Below are positions 15,697 to 24,625 of a DNA stretch of 64,000 bases, one piece after another. How positions within the stretch are numbered: the stretch's first letter is position 1; every line of letters starts with the position of its first letter. The translations under genes were made by a program, and so were the position numbers. The DNA lies in contig CAJFQY010000003.1 in the NCBI GenBank assembly GCA_904419315.1, positions 1 through 64,000 on the forward strand, written 5' to 3'. Origin of the DNA: Zongyangia gallinarum (lineage in GTDB: Bacteria; Bacillota; Clostridia; Oscillospirales; Ruminococcaceae). Below the pieces are notes generated by a model that worked only from the letters and a program-made list of their open reading frames with translations, searched no databases and was not told the origin of the DNA.

Positions 15697-16902
15697 CTAA
15701 AACCGAATGGGATTTTCATCACTGGCATAATCGTGGGTATCGGTGGAAAGGTTCTTTTTGGTGAGCCGTTCTTCAATAAAGCTGCGTACCAGGGTGTAGA
15801 TGATGGCGAAGATGGGAACGCCGATGAACATTCCCAAAAATCCGAAAATACCGCCGGCCAACAGCAGGGCAAAAATAACCCAGAAGGCGGAAATACCAAT
15901 GGATTGGCCCAGAATTTTGGGACAAAGGACGTTGCCGTCAAACTGTTGCAGGGCCAGGATGAATATCGCAAACCAAAACGCTTGGACAGGATTAATCATC
16001 AGCACCAATAGAATGCTGGGAATAGCTCCAATAAAGGGACCAAAATAGGGGATTACATTGGTCACCGCCACTAGGACACTGATGAGCATGGGATAGGGAA
16101 AACGGAAGATACTCATAAAAACAAAACAGAGAATGCCCACGATCAGCGCATCCAGAATCTGCCCGGCAATAAAGCCGCTAAAAGTGGCGTTGGACTTATG
16201 TCCCAAGCGGATGAGGGAGTCCACCCGTTCCTTTTTCATCAGCGCGTACATGGCCTTTTTTGCCTGGGCAAAAAAGCGCTCCTTATGATAAAGGACATAA
16301 ACAGAGATAATAAAGCCGATGGCCGCCCGGACAATGCCGGAGGTAATCTGGATGGTATAGCCTACTACATGGGGCAAAGCGTCGGTTACAACTTCATAAA
16401 CTTTAGCCAGAATTCCTTCTGCGGAACCGATCATACTGCCCAGATTTTGAACCAGTTCCGCCGCCTCCTCATCTCCCAGCAGCCCCACCAAAGTATTCTG
16501 GGCAAAGTCCTCCAGCTGCGCCGCGTAAGAAGAGATATTGTGGGTCAAATTGGAAATACTGTTTGCCACCTCAGGGATAATGGTGAAAAACAACAGGGCA
16601 AGCACGGCAAAAAAGACTACAAAGGTGAGAAGAATGGAGAGCATTCGTTGATATTTAGGTCGCAGTTTGTCTTTGAACACCCTCTTGATCCCTTTGTTTT
16701 CCAGCCACTTCATCAGAGGGTTGAGCAGGTACGCAATGGAAAAGCCATAAATAAAGGGAAGCAGGATGCCGATCAACTTGGACAAAAGTCCCAGAAAATA
16801 GCTGATGTTAAACAGAAAAAGGAAAAACAGAATACTTGCCACGATGACCAGAAAAGCATAGAGAGAAACCGTAAAATACCGATTGTTCTTTTCAAGTTTC
16901 AT
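15697..16902 (-). CDS. AI-2E family transporter
   Basis: A 401-residue integral membrane protein of the AI-2E (PerM/TqsA/YtvI-like) family. Two hydrophobic segments lie at 13-60, another at about 80-100, then a long soluble loop. Four or five helices follow, with the family hallmarks FIAGQILDALIVG, TNVIPYFGPFIGA and FIGVPIFAIIY. Members have been linked to autoinducer-2 export or Na+/H+ exchange; the substrate of this one is unknown. The tail STDTHDYASDENPIRF is polar and cytoplasmic. AAGAAGGA lies 5 nt before the ATG. The ABC-F gene upstream ends 34 bp away, so they may be co-transcribed. Confidence 0.9.
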   Translation of the reverse strand: MKLEKNNRYFTVSLYAFLVIVASILFFLFLFNISYFLGLLSKLIGILLPFIYGFSIAYLLNPLMKWLENKGIKRVFKDKLRPKYQRMLSILLTFVVFFAVLALLFFTIIPEVANSISNLTHNISSYAAQLEDFAQNTLVGLLGDEEAAELVQNLGSMIGSAEGILAKVYEVVTDALPHVVGYTIQITSGIVRAAIGFIISVYVLYHKERFFAQAKKAMYALMKKERVDSLIRLGHKSNATFSGFIAGQILDALIVGILCFVFMSIFRFPYPMLISVLVAVTNVIPYFGPFIGAIPSILLVLMINPVQAFWFAIFILALQQFDGNVLCPKILGQSIGISAFWVIFALLLAGGIFGFLGMFIGVPIFAIIYTLVRSFIEERLTKKNLSTDTHDYASDENPIRF

Positions 16903-16936
16903 ACATATCCTTCTTCCTCATATAGTTTAATGGGTC

Positions 16937-18862
16937 TTATGCCAGCTCCGCTTCCTCTGAAAGGAGGATCCATTCATCACTTAGGTCGTTTAGCTGCTGT
17001 TTTTGCGTTTCTAAATCGCTGCAAAGCTGGGTGATCTTTTCGTAATCGCTGGCGTTCTCCGGATCCGCAATGGCCTGTTCCAATTCGGCACACATAGCCT
17101 CTGCCGATCCAATGGCCTCCTCCAGCTCCTTGAGCCTTGCCTTGCGCATGGCGGCTTTCCGGCGCTGCTCCTTGCCTTTGTAAAAAGATTGCTTATTCTG
17201 TGAGTCGCTTTCTTTCAGCGGTACTTTTATGCTTTCCTCCGGGAGCTCTGCCTTCTGCTCCAGATAGGCGTCAAAGTTCCCGTTATACAGGATGGCACGG
17301 CCACCGCTCAGATCCAGAATCTGATCCGGTACCCGGTTGAGCAGATACCGGTCATGGGAAATGAGCAGGATGACCCCCTCAAATTCGCGCAGGGCATCCT
17401 CAATGGCCTCTTTGGTCTGCAAATCCAGATGGTTGGTGGGTTCGTCCAGCAGCAGTACATTGCTCTCCCGCAGCCGCAGGATGGCAAACTCCACCTTGGC
17501 CCGCTCACCACCAGAAAGCTCCCCGATCTTTTTGTAGACATTTTCCCCGGTGAGGAGCACGCATCCTAAAGCATTGCGCACTTCCTGCTCCGCCATGCGG
17601 GGATACCGCTGCCAAACCTCTTCCAGGGCGGTGTTTTGAGGATTCATGTCCGCGTTTTCCTGGTCATAGTAACCCATGTGGACGTTTTTCCCCCACTCGA
17701 TCCTTCCGGCATCATGGGGAATTTTTCCCATCAACATCTTGAGCAGGGTGGTTTTGCCGCAGCCATTGGGGCCGATGATGGCAATTTTCTGCCCTTTTTT
17801 CACGTCCAGCTCCACATTGGGAATCAGCAGACGTTTCGTCGTTCCCTCCCCCACCGACACTGACAGGTCCTTGACCAGCAATACATCGTTAGAGGTATTC
17901 TTGGGAAAGCGGAAGACGATTTTCGGCGGCTTCTGGTAGGTTTTCGGCTTCTTCAGCGGCTCCATTCGTTCCAGAGCCTTCTGGCGGCTCTTTGCCATAT
18001 TGGAGGTGCTGGCCCGGGTGATGTTCCGGGCCACATAGTCCTGCATAGACGCGATGACCTGGGACTGGATTTCGTATTCCTTCTGCATCCTTTTGACCCG
18101 CTCATCCCGCTGCCGTATATAGGCTGTATAGTTGCCCCGATACCCGGTCACCTCACATTCGCTGACCTCCCAGATGGTGTCCACCAGCTGATCGAGGAAA
18201 TACCGGTCATGGGAGACGATAAGCACCGCTCCCTTATAGCCTTTCAGATACTCTTCCAGCCACTGCAGGGTTTTAAAATCCAGATGGTTGGTGGGCTCAT
18301 CCAGGATGAGCAGCTCCGGCTTTTCCAAAAGCAGCTTGGCGATGGCAAGCCGGGTCTTTTCCCCGCCGGAAAGACGGCCGATGATGCTGTCATAGACATC
18401 GGCGCCAAAGCCCATGCCTCCCAGCACCGTCTTGATGGCCACATCCATTTGATAGCCGTCCCGAGCCTCAAATTTGGCCTGCTCCCCGGCATAGATAGCG
18501 GCAATCTTTTCATATGCTTCCCCGTCGTGGGGAATCCTGGCCATTTCCTGCTCCAGCAGACGCAGATGCTCCCCTATCTGGATCACATCGGCAAAGGCAC
18601 TTTTCATCTCCTCATAGATGGTATTGTCCCTATCCAGGCCGCTATTCTGCTTCAGGTAGCCGATACGCAGCCCGTTTTGGATGGTGATTTCCCCTTCATC
18701 CGTCGCAAGCTCCCCTGTAATCAGCCGCAGGAGGGTGGATTTTCCCGCTCCATTGGGGCCAATAATGCCGATGCGCTGCGCAGGCTCAATATTTTCTGTA
18801 CAGTCTTCTATAATCAGGTCGGAACCGAAGTATTTGGTCACCGACTGAAGTGATACGATCAT
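16937..18862 (-). CDS. ABC-F family ATPase (ribosome-associated)
   Basis: A 641-residue soluble protein with two ABC ATPase domains and no membrane segment. Domain 1 has GPNGAGKST near residue 36 and LSGGEKTR; domain 2 has GPNGCGKTT near 370 and LSGGERAK. Both have LLDEPTNHLD. The linker between them (about 245-320) is basic and helical, as in the P-site tRNA interaction motif. A C-terminal coiled coil (about 560-630, KELEEAIGSAEAM) resembles that of Uup/YdiF-type members. ABC-F proteins act on stalled or antibiotic-bound ribosomes or in 50S assembly. Housekeeping and resistance members cannot be told apart here. The ribosome binding site is weak (AGAGAG). Confidence 0.92.
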   Translation of the reverse strand: MIVSLQSVTKYFGSDLIIEDCTENIEPAQRIGIIGPNGAGKSTLLRLITGELATDEGEITIQNGLRIGYLKQNSGLDRDNTIYEEMKSAFADVIQIGEHLRLLEQEMARIPHDGEAYEKIAAIYAGEQAKFEARDGYQMDVAIKTVLGGMGFGADVYDSIIGRLSGGEKTRLAIAKLLLEKPELLILDEPTNHLDFKTLQWLEEYLKGYKGAVLIVSHDRYFLDQLVDTIWEVSECEVTGYRGNYTAYIRQRDERVKRMQKEYEIQSQVIASMQDYVARNITRASTSNMAKSRQKALERMEPLKKPKTYQKPPKIVFRFPKNTSNDVLLVKDLSVSVGEGTTKRLLIPNVELDVKKGQKIAIIGPNGCGKTTLLKMLMGKIPHDAGRIEWGKNVHMGYYDQENADMNPQNTALEEVWQRYPRMAEQEVRNALGCVLLTGENVYKKIGELSGGERAKVEFAILRLRESNVLLLDEPTNHLDLQTKEAIEDALREFEGVILLISHDRYLLNRVPDQILDLSGGRAILYNGNFDAYLEQKAELPEESIKVPLKESDSQNKQSFYKGKEQRRKAAMRKARLKELEEAIGSAEAMCAELEQAIADPENASDYEKITQLCSDLETQKQQLNDLSDEWILLSEEAELA

Positions 18863-18943
18863 GGAAGGATATTCTCTCTTTCTGTTGAGTATAGTTGTAG
18901 TTTATTATACCTTGTTTTCTCAGGGAGTACAACCACCGGCCGT

Positions 18944-18984
18944 TAAAAGAAAGGCTTCCCGCCGGGCAGGAAGCCTTTCTTTTA
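18944..18984 (-). terminator. Terminator of the MBOAT-DHHW operon
   Basis: A 16-bp perfect stem (18944-18959 with 18969-18984) and a 9-nt loop. On the minus strand it overlaps the stop codon of the DHHW gene and ends in a U-rich tract. The complement also gives a plus-strand tail. Confidence 0.85.
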
Positions 18985-20139
18985 ATAGGTAATTTTTGAA
19001 ACACTGGGATAGCTGCTAAAGGGCACAAAACCATAAAGGATAAGCACATCGTCAAAGTGGTTTTCAGCCATAATGGTACTCAAATCCTCTCCCAGATACC
19101 GTAGGTCGATGGCCCAGACCTCGTCATAATTTTGAAGTAGGAAGGGGACAAAGCTATTGCCAAAGCTGTCTTTGATGACCAGGATACGGCTGGGGTTCTC
19201 TTTATTTTGAGAACGGTTCTGTTCCCCACTTTTCATGATGGTCAAGCCATTGTTGCCATGTAGGAAAGCGCCGTATTTATCCCGCTTCTCAAATTGATCC
19301 AAATTGTAGAGACCTTCTACCTCTTCACCGTCAATGGTTACTTGAGAGGTGGAAAAATCATAGTAGTCAATGGTGTCTGGCACCGTATTAAACGCTTTAG
19401 ATTTTGAAAAGAAGGTACCGTAGAAATCCTCTACCTCATGCTTTGTCAAATCGGACAGTTCCACCGGTGTTAGGCCCCGTCTTTCGCAGAACTGCCGATA
19501 GGCATAGTAGGCGCCTGTGGTCGTCCAATGGTGATCGGTGCGGTAATAGATATATTCATCTTTATGCTGGGAAAGGGCCGAGTAAACATCCAGGGTGGAG
19601 ATCCCACTCTTGGAAAAACGATCATAGATTTCCTCAGTCCGTGCTACCTGATCAACAAAATGAAGGCCACTGGGCACCTTATCACTGAGTACCTCATAAG
19701 AATAGGGCACAATCATCGCTGTAATTTCATTGGTCGCGCTGTATTTCTTTCCAAACTCCTCCACAAAGCCGATGTTTTTCTGTAAACGGTCTTCATCGGT
19801 GGCGAAGTATTTCTCGAACATATAGTGATCCTTTCCATAGACCACCCCATTGTTTTCCGTCTTTCCCAATAGATACTCTGTCCGGGATTTCAGGCTGATC
19901 CACTGATCGCGGAGGACAAACTGATCGTTGACATAGGTTTCATATTTCATCGTATAGCTCTGATCGCCTTCCGCCATTAGGCTTCTGATAGAAAATTCCG
20001 GTTTTTGTGTCAACACCCTGTTTTCCATCTCAGAAAATTCCCGGACCGGATAGAAGTTGTCCCAGATAAAAATACCAACGATGAGGAGACCGAAAATCAC
20101 AGTCATGGGATGCCGAAGTAAATGTTTGATTTTTTCCAT
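18982..20139 (-). CDS. DHHW family protein (AlgX/AlgJ-like, O-acyl transfer partner)
   Basis: A 385-residue protein anchored by one N-terminal helix (about 10-27), with the rest outside the membrane. It has the name-giving motif in RTDHHWTTTGAYYAY near residue 208 and a Ser nucleophile candidate in VIKDSFGNSF near 317. Both are features of the SGNH-like AlgJ/AlgX group that moves acetyl groups onto polysaccharide outside the cell. It follows the MBOAT gene by 20 bp with its own AAAGGAG site. The two probably work as a pair: the MBOAT protein carries acyl groups across the membrane and this protein transfers them. The polymer acted on is unknown, since no glycan synthesis genes lie nearby. Confidence 0.88.
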   Translation of the reverse strand: MEKIKHLLRHPMTVIFGLLIVGIFIWDNFYPVREFSEMENRVLTQKPEFSIRSLMAEGDQSYTMKYETYVNDQFVLRDQWISLKSRTEYLLGKTENNGVVYGKDHYMFEKYFATDEDRLQKNIGFVEEFGKKYSATNEITAMIVPYSYEVLSDKVPSGLHFVDQVARTEEIYDRFSKSGISTLDVYSALSQHKDEYIYYRTDHHWTTTGAYYAYRQFCERRGLTPVELSDLTKHEVEDFYGTFFSKSKAFNTVPDTIDYYDFSTSQVTIDGEEVEGLYNLDQFEKRDKYGAFLHGNNGLTIMKSGEQNRSQNKENPSRILVIKDSFGNSFVPFLLQNYDEVWAIDLRYLGEDLSTIMAENHFDDVLILYGFVPFSSYPSVSKITY

Positions 20140-20159
20140 AGAAGATCAGTCTCCTTTCA

Positions 20160-21533
20160 TCAGAATCTAAAGTAGAGAAATGGGTTGTAGGTGGCATCCA
20201 CCAGATAAGCCACTGACAGTAGGAAGATAAGCAGATAGATCGCATTTTTAATCCAGTTGACGTCCACCTTAGAAAACACCTTGGCAATCAACGGGGTGGA
20301 TAAGAAGCAGGCGATAACAATGGTTACTGCGTAATTTCGCAGATAGTAGAGCCAATCCATGCCGCCACTAAAGGAGAACAGCTTGGTGAAGAAGGTGCCC
20401 AGCTGTCCCAAATCGGTGATGGCGAACAGGCTCCAAGAGATGAGGAGCAAAAAGAGCACATACACATGGGAGAAAATCCGGTGCTTGTCCAAGAAATTCG
20501 AAAATCCCGCCTTCTCGATGGCCAGGAATACAAAGAAAAACAGTCCCCAGAAAATAAAGTTCCAGTTGGCCCCATGCCAAAATCCGGTACAGGCCCAGAC
20601 CACAAAAAGGTTAAAATACATCCGCGCTTTGCCCTTACGGTTACCGCCCAGGGGGATGTATACATACTCCCGGAACCAGGAGCTAAGGGTCATATGCCAC
20701 CGGCGCCAGAAGTCGGTAATGCTCCGGGCAATGTAGGGATAGTTAAAGTTTTCAGGGAACTCAAAGCCCAGCATCTTGCCAAGGCCGATGGCCATGGTAG
20801 AATATCCGCTAAAGTCAAAAAAGATTTGCAGGGCAAAGGCCAGGATTCCCAGCCATGCCAGCGGGGTGGATACATTAGCAAATCCCAAAGTTTCCACCTC
20901 TGTCCACAAGGCGCCGATATTGTTGGCAATCAGTACCTTTTTCCCCAGGCCAAGGATGAAAATTTTCACGCCTTCCTCAATCTGAGCCAGGCGGATTTTC
21001 CGGCTCTTAAGCTCTTTATTGATATCGGTGTAAAGTACGATGGGGCCGGCGATCAACTGCGGGAACAATACTACAAAGGCGCCCAGGTCGATGATGTTGT
21101 GCTCAGCCTTGACCTTCCCCCGATAAACGTCGATGGTATAGGACATGGTCTGGAAGGTATAAAAACTGATTCCCAAAGGAAGGGTCAGCTCCAGCGTCCC
21201 GATGGAAAGATTCAATAAGCCGTTAAGGTTTTCGATAAAGAAATTGGTATATTTAAAGAAGATGAGCATGCCTAGACTGAAAAATACAGCAATAAGAAAA
21301 CAGGCCCTTCGCAAGCCCTTTCTCTCCGCAAATTTTTCAATACCCAAGGCCGCCAGATAATTGACCAGAATGGTGGCCAGCATCACCGGGAAATACCTGG
21401 GTTCACCCCAAGAATAGAAAAACAAGCTTAAAAGCAAAAGGCTGAGATTCTTCAGCTTCCACGGCACAGCGTAGTAAATAATAAATGCAACCGGTAAAAA
21501 CCGGAACAAAAACAGCAGGCTACTGAATACCAC
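20160..21533 (-). CDS. MBOAT family membrane-bound O-acyltransferase (AlgI/DltB-like)
   Basis: A 457-residue polytopic protein with about ten hydrophobic segments. Family landmarks are FFYSWGEPRYF near 40, the amphipathic WRRWHMTLSSWFREY segment near 285, and the invariant His in TGFWHGANWNF near 320. It should carry an acyl group from a cytoplasmic donor to the outer face of the membrane for transfer to a cell-surface polymer. It is the first gene of a two-gene operon with the DHHW protein. A separate promoter is expected in 21534-21600, where a TATGATAAT-like -10 is visible without a clear -35. Confidence 0.92.
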   Translation of the reverse strand: MVFSSLLFLFRFLPVAFIIYYAVPWKLKNLSLLLLSLFFYSWGEPRYFPVMLATILVNYLAALGIEKFAERKGLRRACFLIAVFFSLGMLIFFKYTNFFIENLNGLLNLSIGTLELTLPLGISFYTFQTMSYTIDVYRGKVKAEHNIIDLGAFVVLFPQLIAGPIVLYTDINKELKSRKIRLAQIEEGVKIFILGLGKKVLIANNIGALWTEVETLGFANVSTPLAWLGILAFALQIFFDFSGYSTMAIGLGKMLGFEFPENFNYPYIARSITDFWRRWHMTLSSWFREYVYIPLGGNRKGKARMYFNLFVVWACTGFWHGANWNFIFWGLFFFVFLAIEKAGFSNFLDKHRIFSHVYVLFLLLISWSLFAITDLGQLGTFFTKLFSFSGGMDWLYYLRNYAVTIVIACFLSTPLIAKVFSKVDVNWIKNAIYLLIFLLSVAYLVDATYNPFLYFRF

Positions 21534-21725
21534 TTATGCATCCCCCTCATCGATGTAGTGCCTTATTATCATAATCGGAAGTATTTTCCGCCGAAAGAAA
21601 AATCCTTCAAAAAGCAAAAGCTAGCTCTAAATCTAACAGAAACACCGTCAAATTTCAAGCTAGCCTGCAAAAAAAATCCTAAATATTTTCTTAACGTAAA
21701 AAAGTTTGGCTCTTTTTGCTGCAAT

Positions 21726-22244
21726 TTATGCAAAAAAGCTTAAAAATATCTCTTCGGCCTTGTCGATTTCCTCGGAAATGTCCTTCGTGGTATCACCCAC
21801 AATTAATAACGCGGCGTAATCCCCTTTGGTGACCACCTTGCCTGCTTCTGCCTTACTGATCATGTCGGGTAGATATTGCTCGGCAATCCGCGCCTCTTTT
21901 CTTTTCTCCAGGGCGGCTTTGACATCCTCGATCTTGCCCTCCTTGGCCTTGACAATCACTACATCGTCTACACCGGGCATAACTTGGGCATATTTTCCAT
22001 AGAAGTCCTCTGCCATGGTGTCATCGATCCCGTACATGTCGCTGAGCATCTCCTGGGTTACCTCTCCGGCCATGGCAATACCGATTTCTTGGTCGATTTT
22101 GTCCACAATATCGCTGAGCTTGGTTCCTTCAACAAGCTCATCCTTTGCAGCGCTGCCGCTGCTCCCATTCTCCCCGCTGGCGCATGCGGAAAACATCGTC
22201 ATACACAGCAGTGCGGCCAGGCAAATCACAAAAATTCTTTTCAT
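21726..22244 (-). CDS. DUF4358 lipoprotein
   Basis: A 172-residue lipoprotein. The signal peptide ends in the lipobox MFSAC with Cys at about residue 21, followed by a Gly/Ser linker. The mature domain (about 40-170) matches the DUF4358 pattern known from clostridia: VPGVDDVVIVKAKEG-like segment, a KLDIEAALEKRK-like helix (VKAALEKRKEAR) and GDYAALLIVGD. The function is unknown. DUF4358 genes are often next to MBOAT and DHHW genes, as here (192 bp away, same strand), so a part in surface acylation is plausible. GAAAGGA lies 7 nt before the ATG. It may have its own promoter because the gap to MBOAT is AT-rich. Confidence 0.82.
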   Translation of the reverse strand: MKRIFVICLAALLCMTMFSACASGENGSSGSAAKDELVEGTKLSDIVDKIDQEIGIAMAGEVTQEMLSDMYGIDDTMAEDFYGKYAQVMPGVDDVVIVKAKEGKIEDVKAALEKRKEARIAEQYLPDMISKAEAGKVVTKGDYAALLIVGDTTKDISEEIDKAEEIFLSFFA

Positions 22245-22411
22245 CTTATAATCCTTTCTCTTTCTTTTTGAGCCTTCTTTTTTATTATGCCAATTTTATC
22301 CCCCATTTAAACACGGGCTAATGGCCGGCCCAAATCCATAGTGTCTGATTTCTTCCCATTTCTTGCATTATTTTCAAAGTTCATATTTTATTCATTTTTA
22401 TTGTTTTTTCA

Positions 22412-22440
22412 TTGCTTTTGCCCGAAGGGACCGTTATAAT
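22412..22440 (+). promoter_or_regulatory. Sigma-A promoter of the gene at 22484
   Basis: TTGCTT (22412-22417), 17 bp, then a consensus TATAAT (22435-22440). The start codon is 44 bp after the -10. Confidence 0.75.
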
Positions 22441-22483
22441 AAAGTTAGCTAATCTTAATTAAAAGGAAAGGGGCGACCCTTGG

Positions 22484-23032
22484 ATGGAAACATGGAAACG
22501 ATTATCAACCCCCCTTTTGGGCGTTCTTCTGATCCTAGGCGCTTTCTTCTTCTATTCCACCGTTTCCAGCAAAGCTGCGGCGGAGGAGAAAATTCCGGAA
22601 CAGGTGGTGCTTCCTCAGTACATTCGGCCGCAGATCAAAGGCTGGGCCTATACTGAGGGGCTGACCCTGGAAAGTTCCTGCGAAGTCGCCTTGGTTCCCG
22701 GCGGGGACAAGTCCTCCCTGGAGCTGTACGTTGACGCCCCCACCGATGAAAACGGCCAAATTCTCTATGACGATGGCCAGATCTGGACACTGGTCCTGCG
22801 CAAACACGGCTATTTTTATCCTTTGATGGAAAAGCAATATATTCAGCAAGGCAATGTTTCTTACAGCGCCTATTATTCCCATGAGGATGATGCATTTCAC
22901 ATTATGGTCATCAAAAACCAGCGGGCGGACCTTGATATTTACGAATGTATCTATGACGTCCATGAGGACGCATTCGAGGTCCGCAGCATCTATAGGGCTA
23001 AGGACATTGAAGAGGTATTCCGCAATTATTAA
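22484..23032 (+). CDS. Membrane-anchored protein of unknown function
   Basis: A 182-residue protein I do not recognise. Residues 8-27 form one hydrophobic segment (signal anchor or uncleaved signal), followed by AAAEEKIPEQVV and an extracytoplasmic domain. That domain looks beta-rich, with evenly spaced aromatic residues (YFYPLMEKQYIQQG, YSAYYSHEDDAFHIMV, DLDIYECIYDVHED). It has only two Cys after the anchor. The start at 22484 follows AAAGGGG at an unusually long 14-nt distance; no better in-frame codon is nearby. It has its own promoter and terminator and stands alone between the DUF4358 gene and the zinc operon. No function is assigned. Confidence 0.72.
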   Translation: METWKRLSTPLLGVLLILGAFFFYSTVSSKAAAEEKIPEQVVLPQYIRPQIKGWAYTEGLTLESSCEVALVPGGDKSSLELYVDAPTDENGQILYDDGQIWTLVLRKHGYFYPLMEKQYIQQGNVSYSAYYSHEDDAFHIMVIKNQRADLDIYECIYDVHEDAFEVRSIYRAKDIEEVFRNY

Positions 23033-23069
23033 TGAAGAAAAGATACCGCCTTCCAGCGGCATTTTCCAG

Positions 23070-23098
23070 AACAGCCGGCATAAGCCGGCTGTTTTTTT
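23070..23098 (+). terminator. Terminator of the gene at 22484
   Basis: A 9-bp perfect stem AACAGCCGG/CCGGCTGTT with a 6-nt loop, followed by seven T. It ends at the last codon of the convergent znuB gene. Confidence 0.9.
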
Positions 23099-23921
23099 AC
23101 GCTGTCCGTTTTTTGATAGCCCCCGCCAGGGAAAACAGTGCGAACATCAGGATATTGGCCGCCACTACGCTGGCGCCCGCCGGGGTGGAAAAGACAAAGG
23201 AGCCTGAGATTCCGATGACAAAGCAGACCACCGAAACTAAAGCCGAACAAATGACCACTCCTTTGAAGCTTTGAAACACCCGCATCGAGGTCAGCGCCGG
23301 AAAGATTATCAGGCTGGAGATGAGCAGCGCCCCCATGATCCGCATGCCGACTACAATGGTGATGGCGGTGAGAAGGGCCAGCAGTGTATTATAGGCGCCC
23401 ACCTTGGTACCGGTTGCCAGCGCAAAGTTTTCGTCAAAGGTAATGGCAAAAAGTTTGTTATAAAAAAGGATAAAAAGGATCAAAACCACAATCGAGAGTC
23501 CCACGCTCAGGTATACGTCGCTTTGGCTCATGGCCAGGATGCTGCCAAACATATAGCTGTTGACGTCCGTATTCATACCGGTGGTCAAAGAGGTAACAAT
23601 GACGCCTACGGCCAAGGAACCGCTGGCGATCAGGGCAATGGCGGCATCCCCTTTGATTTTGCTGTTTTCGCTGATGCGCAGCAGCAAAAACGCCGCCAGC
23701 ACCACAATGGGAATCGACACCTGCAAGGGGGATAGGTTGAGGGCCATGGCGATAGAAAGGGCTCCAAATCCCACATGGGATAAACCGTCCCCAATCATGG
23801 AGTAGCGTTTGAGGACCAGGCTGACCCCCAGCAGAGCCGCACACAGGGAGACCAAAGTTCCCACAATCAAAGCCCGGACAATAAATTCATAGGATAACAG
23901 TTGCCGAAGTAGTTCTATCAT
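23097..23921 (-). CDS. znuB: Zinc/manganese ABC transporter permease
   Basis: A 274-residue ABC-3 family permease with about eight membrane helices. Typical segments are MIGDGLSHVGFGALSIA (residues about 43-59), GDAAIALIASGSLAVG and MRIMGALLISSLIIFPALTS-like text near 205. It forms the metal channel of a ZnuABC/AdcCB-type importer. Its ATG overlaps the znuC stop by four bases (ATGA), so translation is coupled. It is the last gene of zur-znuA-znuC-znuB. Zinc is favoured over manganese because of the Zur-like regulator and the His-rich loop of the binding protein. Confidence 0.92.
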   Translation of the reverse strand: MIELLRQLLSYEFIVRALIVGTLVSLCAALLGVSLVLKRYSMIGDGLSHVGFGALSIAMALNLSPLQVSIPIVVLAAFLLLRISENSKIKGDAAIALIASGSLAVGVIVTSLTTGMNTDVNSYMFGSILAMSQSDVYLSVGLSIVVLILFILFYNKLFAITFDENFALATGTKVGAYNTLLALLTAITIVVGMRIMGALLISSLIIFPALTSMRVFQSFKGVVICSALVSVVCFVIGISGSFVFSTPAGASVVAANILMFALFSLAGAIKKRTA

Positions 23922-24625
23922 AGGTCGACCCTCCCTGTCATCCTGCGGTAGGCGTCGCTGCGCAGGTATTCCTCTGTGGAGCCGTAAAAAAGCAGTTCCT
24001 CATCCATGTGAAGAATTTTCCCGGCATGGGTTACAGCGTAATGAAAGTCATGGGACACCATGATAACCGTAACCCCCTGCTCTTTGTTAATCCGGCCGAT
24101 CAGATCATACAGTTCGGTGGTCGCGATGGGATCAAGCCCTGTCACCGGCTCATCCAGCAGCAGCATCTGATCGGTAGCGCACAGCGCCCGGGCCAGCAAC
24201 ACCCGCTGCTGCTGGCCTCCAGAAAGGTCCCGATAGGATTTGTTCTTCAGCTCCAGAATGCCCATGCTTTTCAGATTCTCCAGAGCCCTCTTTTTATCCC
24301 CAGCACTGTAAAAAGGCCGCAGTCCCCGCCGGCTCAGGCACCCGGATAGGACGATTTCATAAACAGAAGCCGGAAAGTCCTTTTGTACCATCGTCTGCTG
24401 AGGCAAGTAGCCGATGGAGTTTCGGCTGAGCCCCTCCCCGCAGGTGACCCTTCCCGTCCGCAGGGGGACCAGCCCCAACAGTCCCTTGACCAGACTGCTT
24501 TTCCCCGATCCGTTCTCCCCCACGATGCAGATATAGTCACCGGCTTCTATGTCAAAGCTTACATCTTTGACCGCACACTGGTTTTCATAATAGATTGTCA
24601 AATGGCGGCAGGCCATCAATGGCAT
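23918..24625 (-). CDS. znuC: Zinc ABC transporter ATP-binding protein
   Basis: A 235-residue ABC ATPase with Walker A GENGSGKSS, signature LSGGQQQRVLLARAL, Walker B LLLDEPVTGLD and switch His in VSHDFHYAV. The sequence GYLPQQTMVQKDFPASVYE is typical of the ZnuC/AdcC/MntB group. It powers metal uptake by the permease encoded next. Its ATG follows directly after the znuA stop codon, and its end overlaps znuB by four bases. Confidence 0.93.
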   Translation of the reverse strand: MPLMACRHLTIYYENQCAVKDVSFDIEAGDYICIVGENGSGKSSLVKGLLGLVPLRTGRVTCGEGLSRNSIGYLPQQTMVQKDFPASVYEIVLSGCLSRRGLRPFYSAGDKKRALENLKSMGILELKNKSYRDLSGGQQQRVLLARALCATDQMLLLDEPVTGLDPIATTELYDLIGRINKEQGVTVIMVSHDFHYAVTHAGKILHMDEELLFYGSTEEYLRSDAYRRMTGRVDL

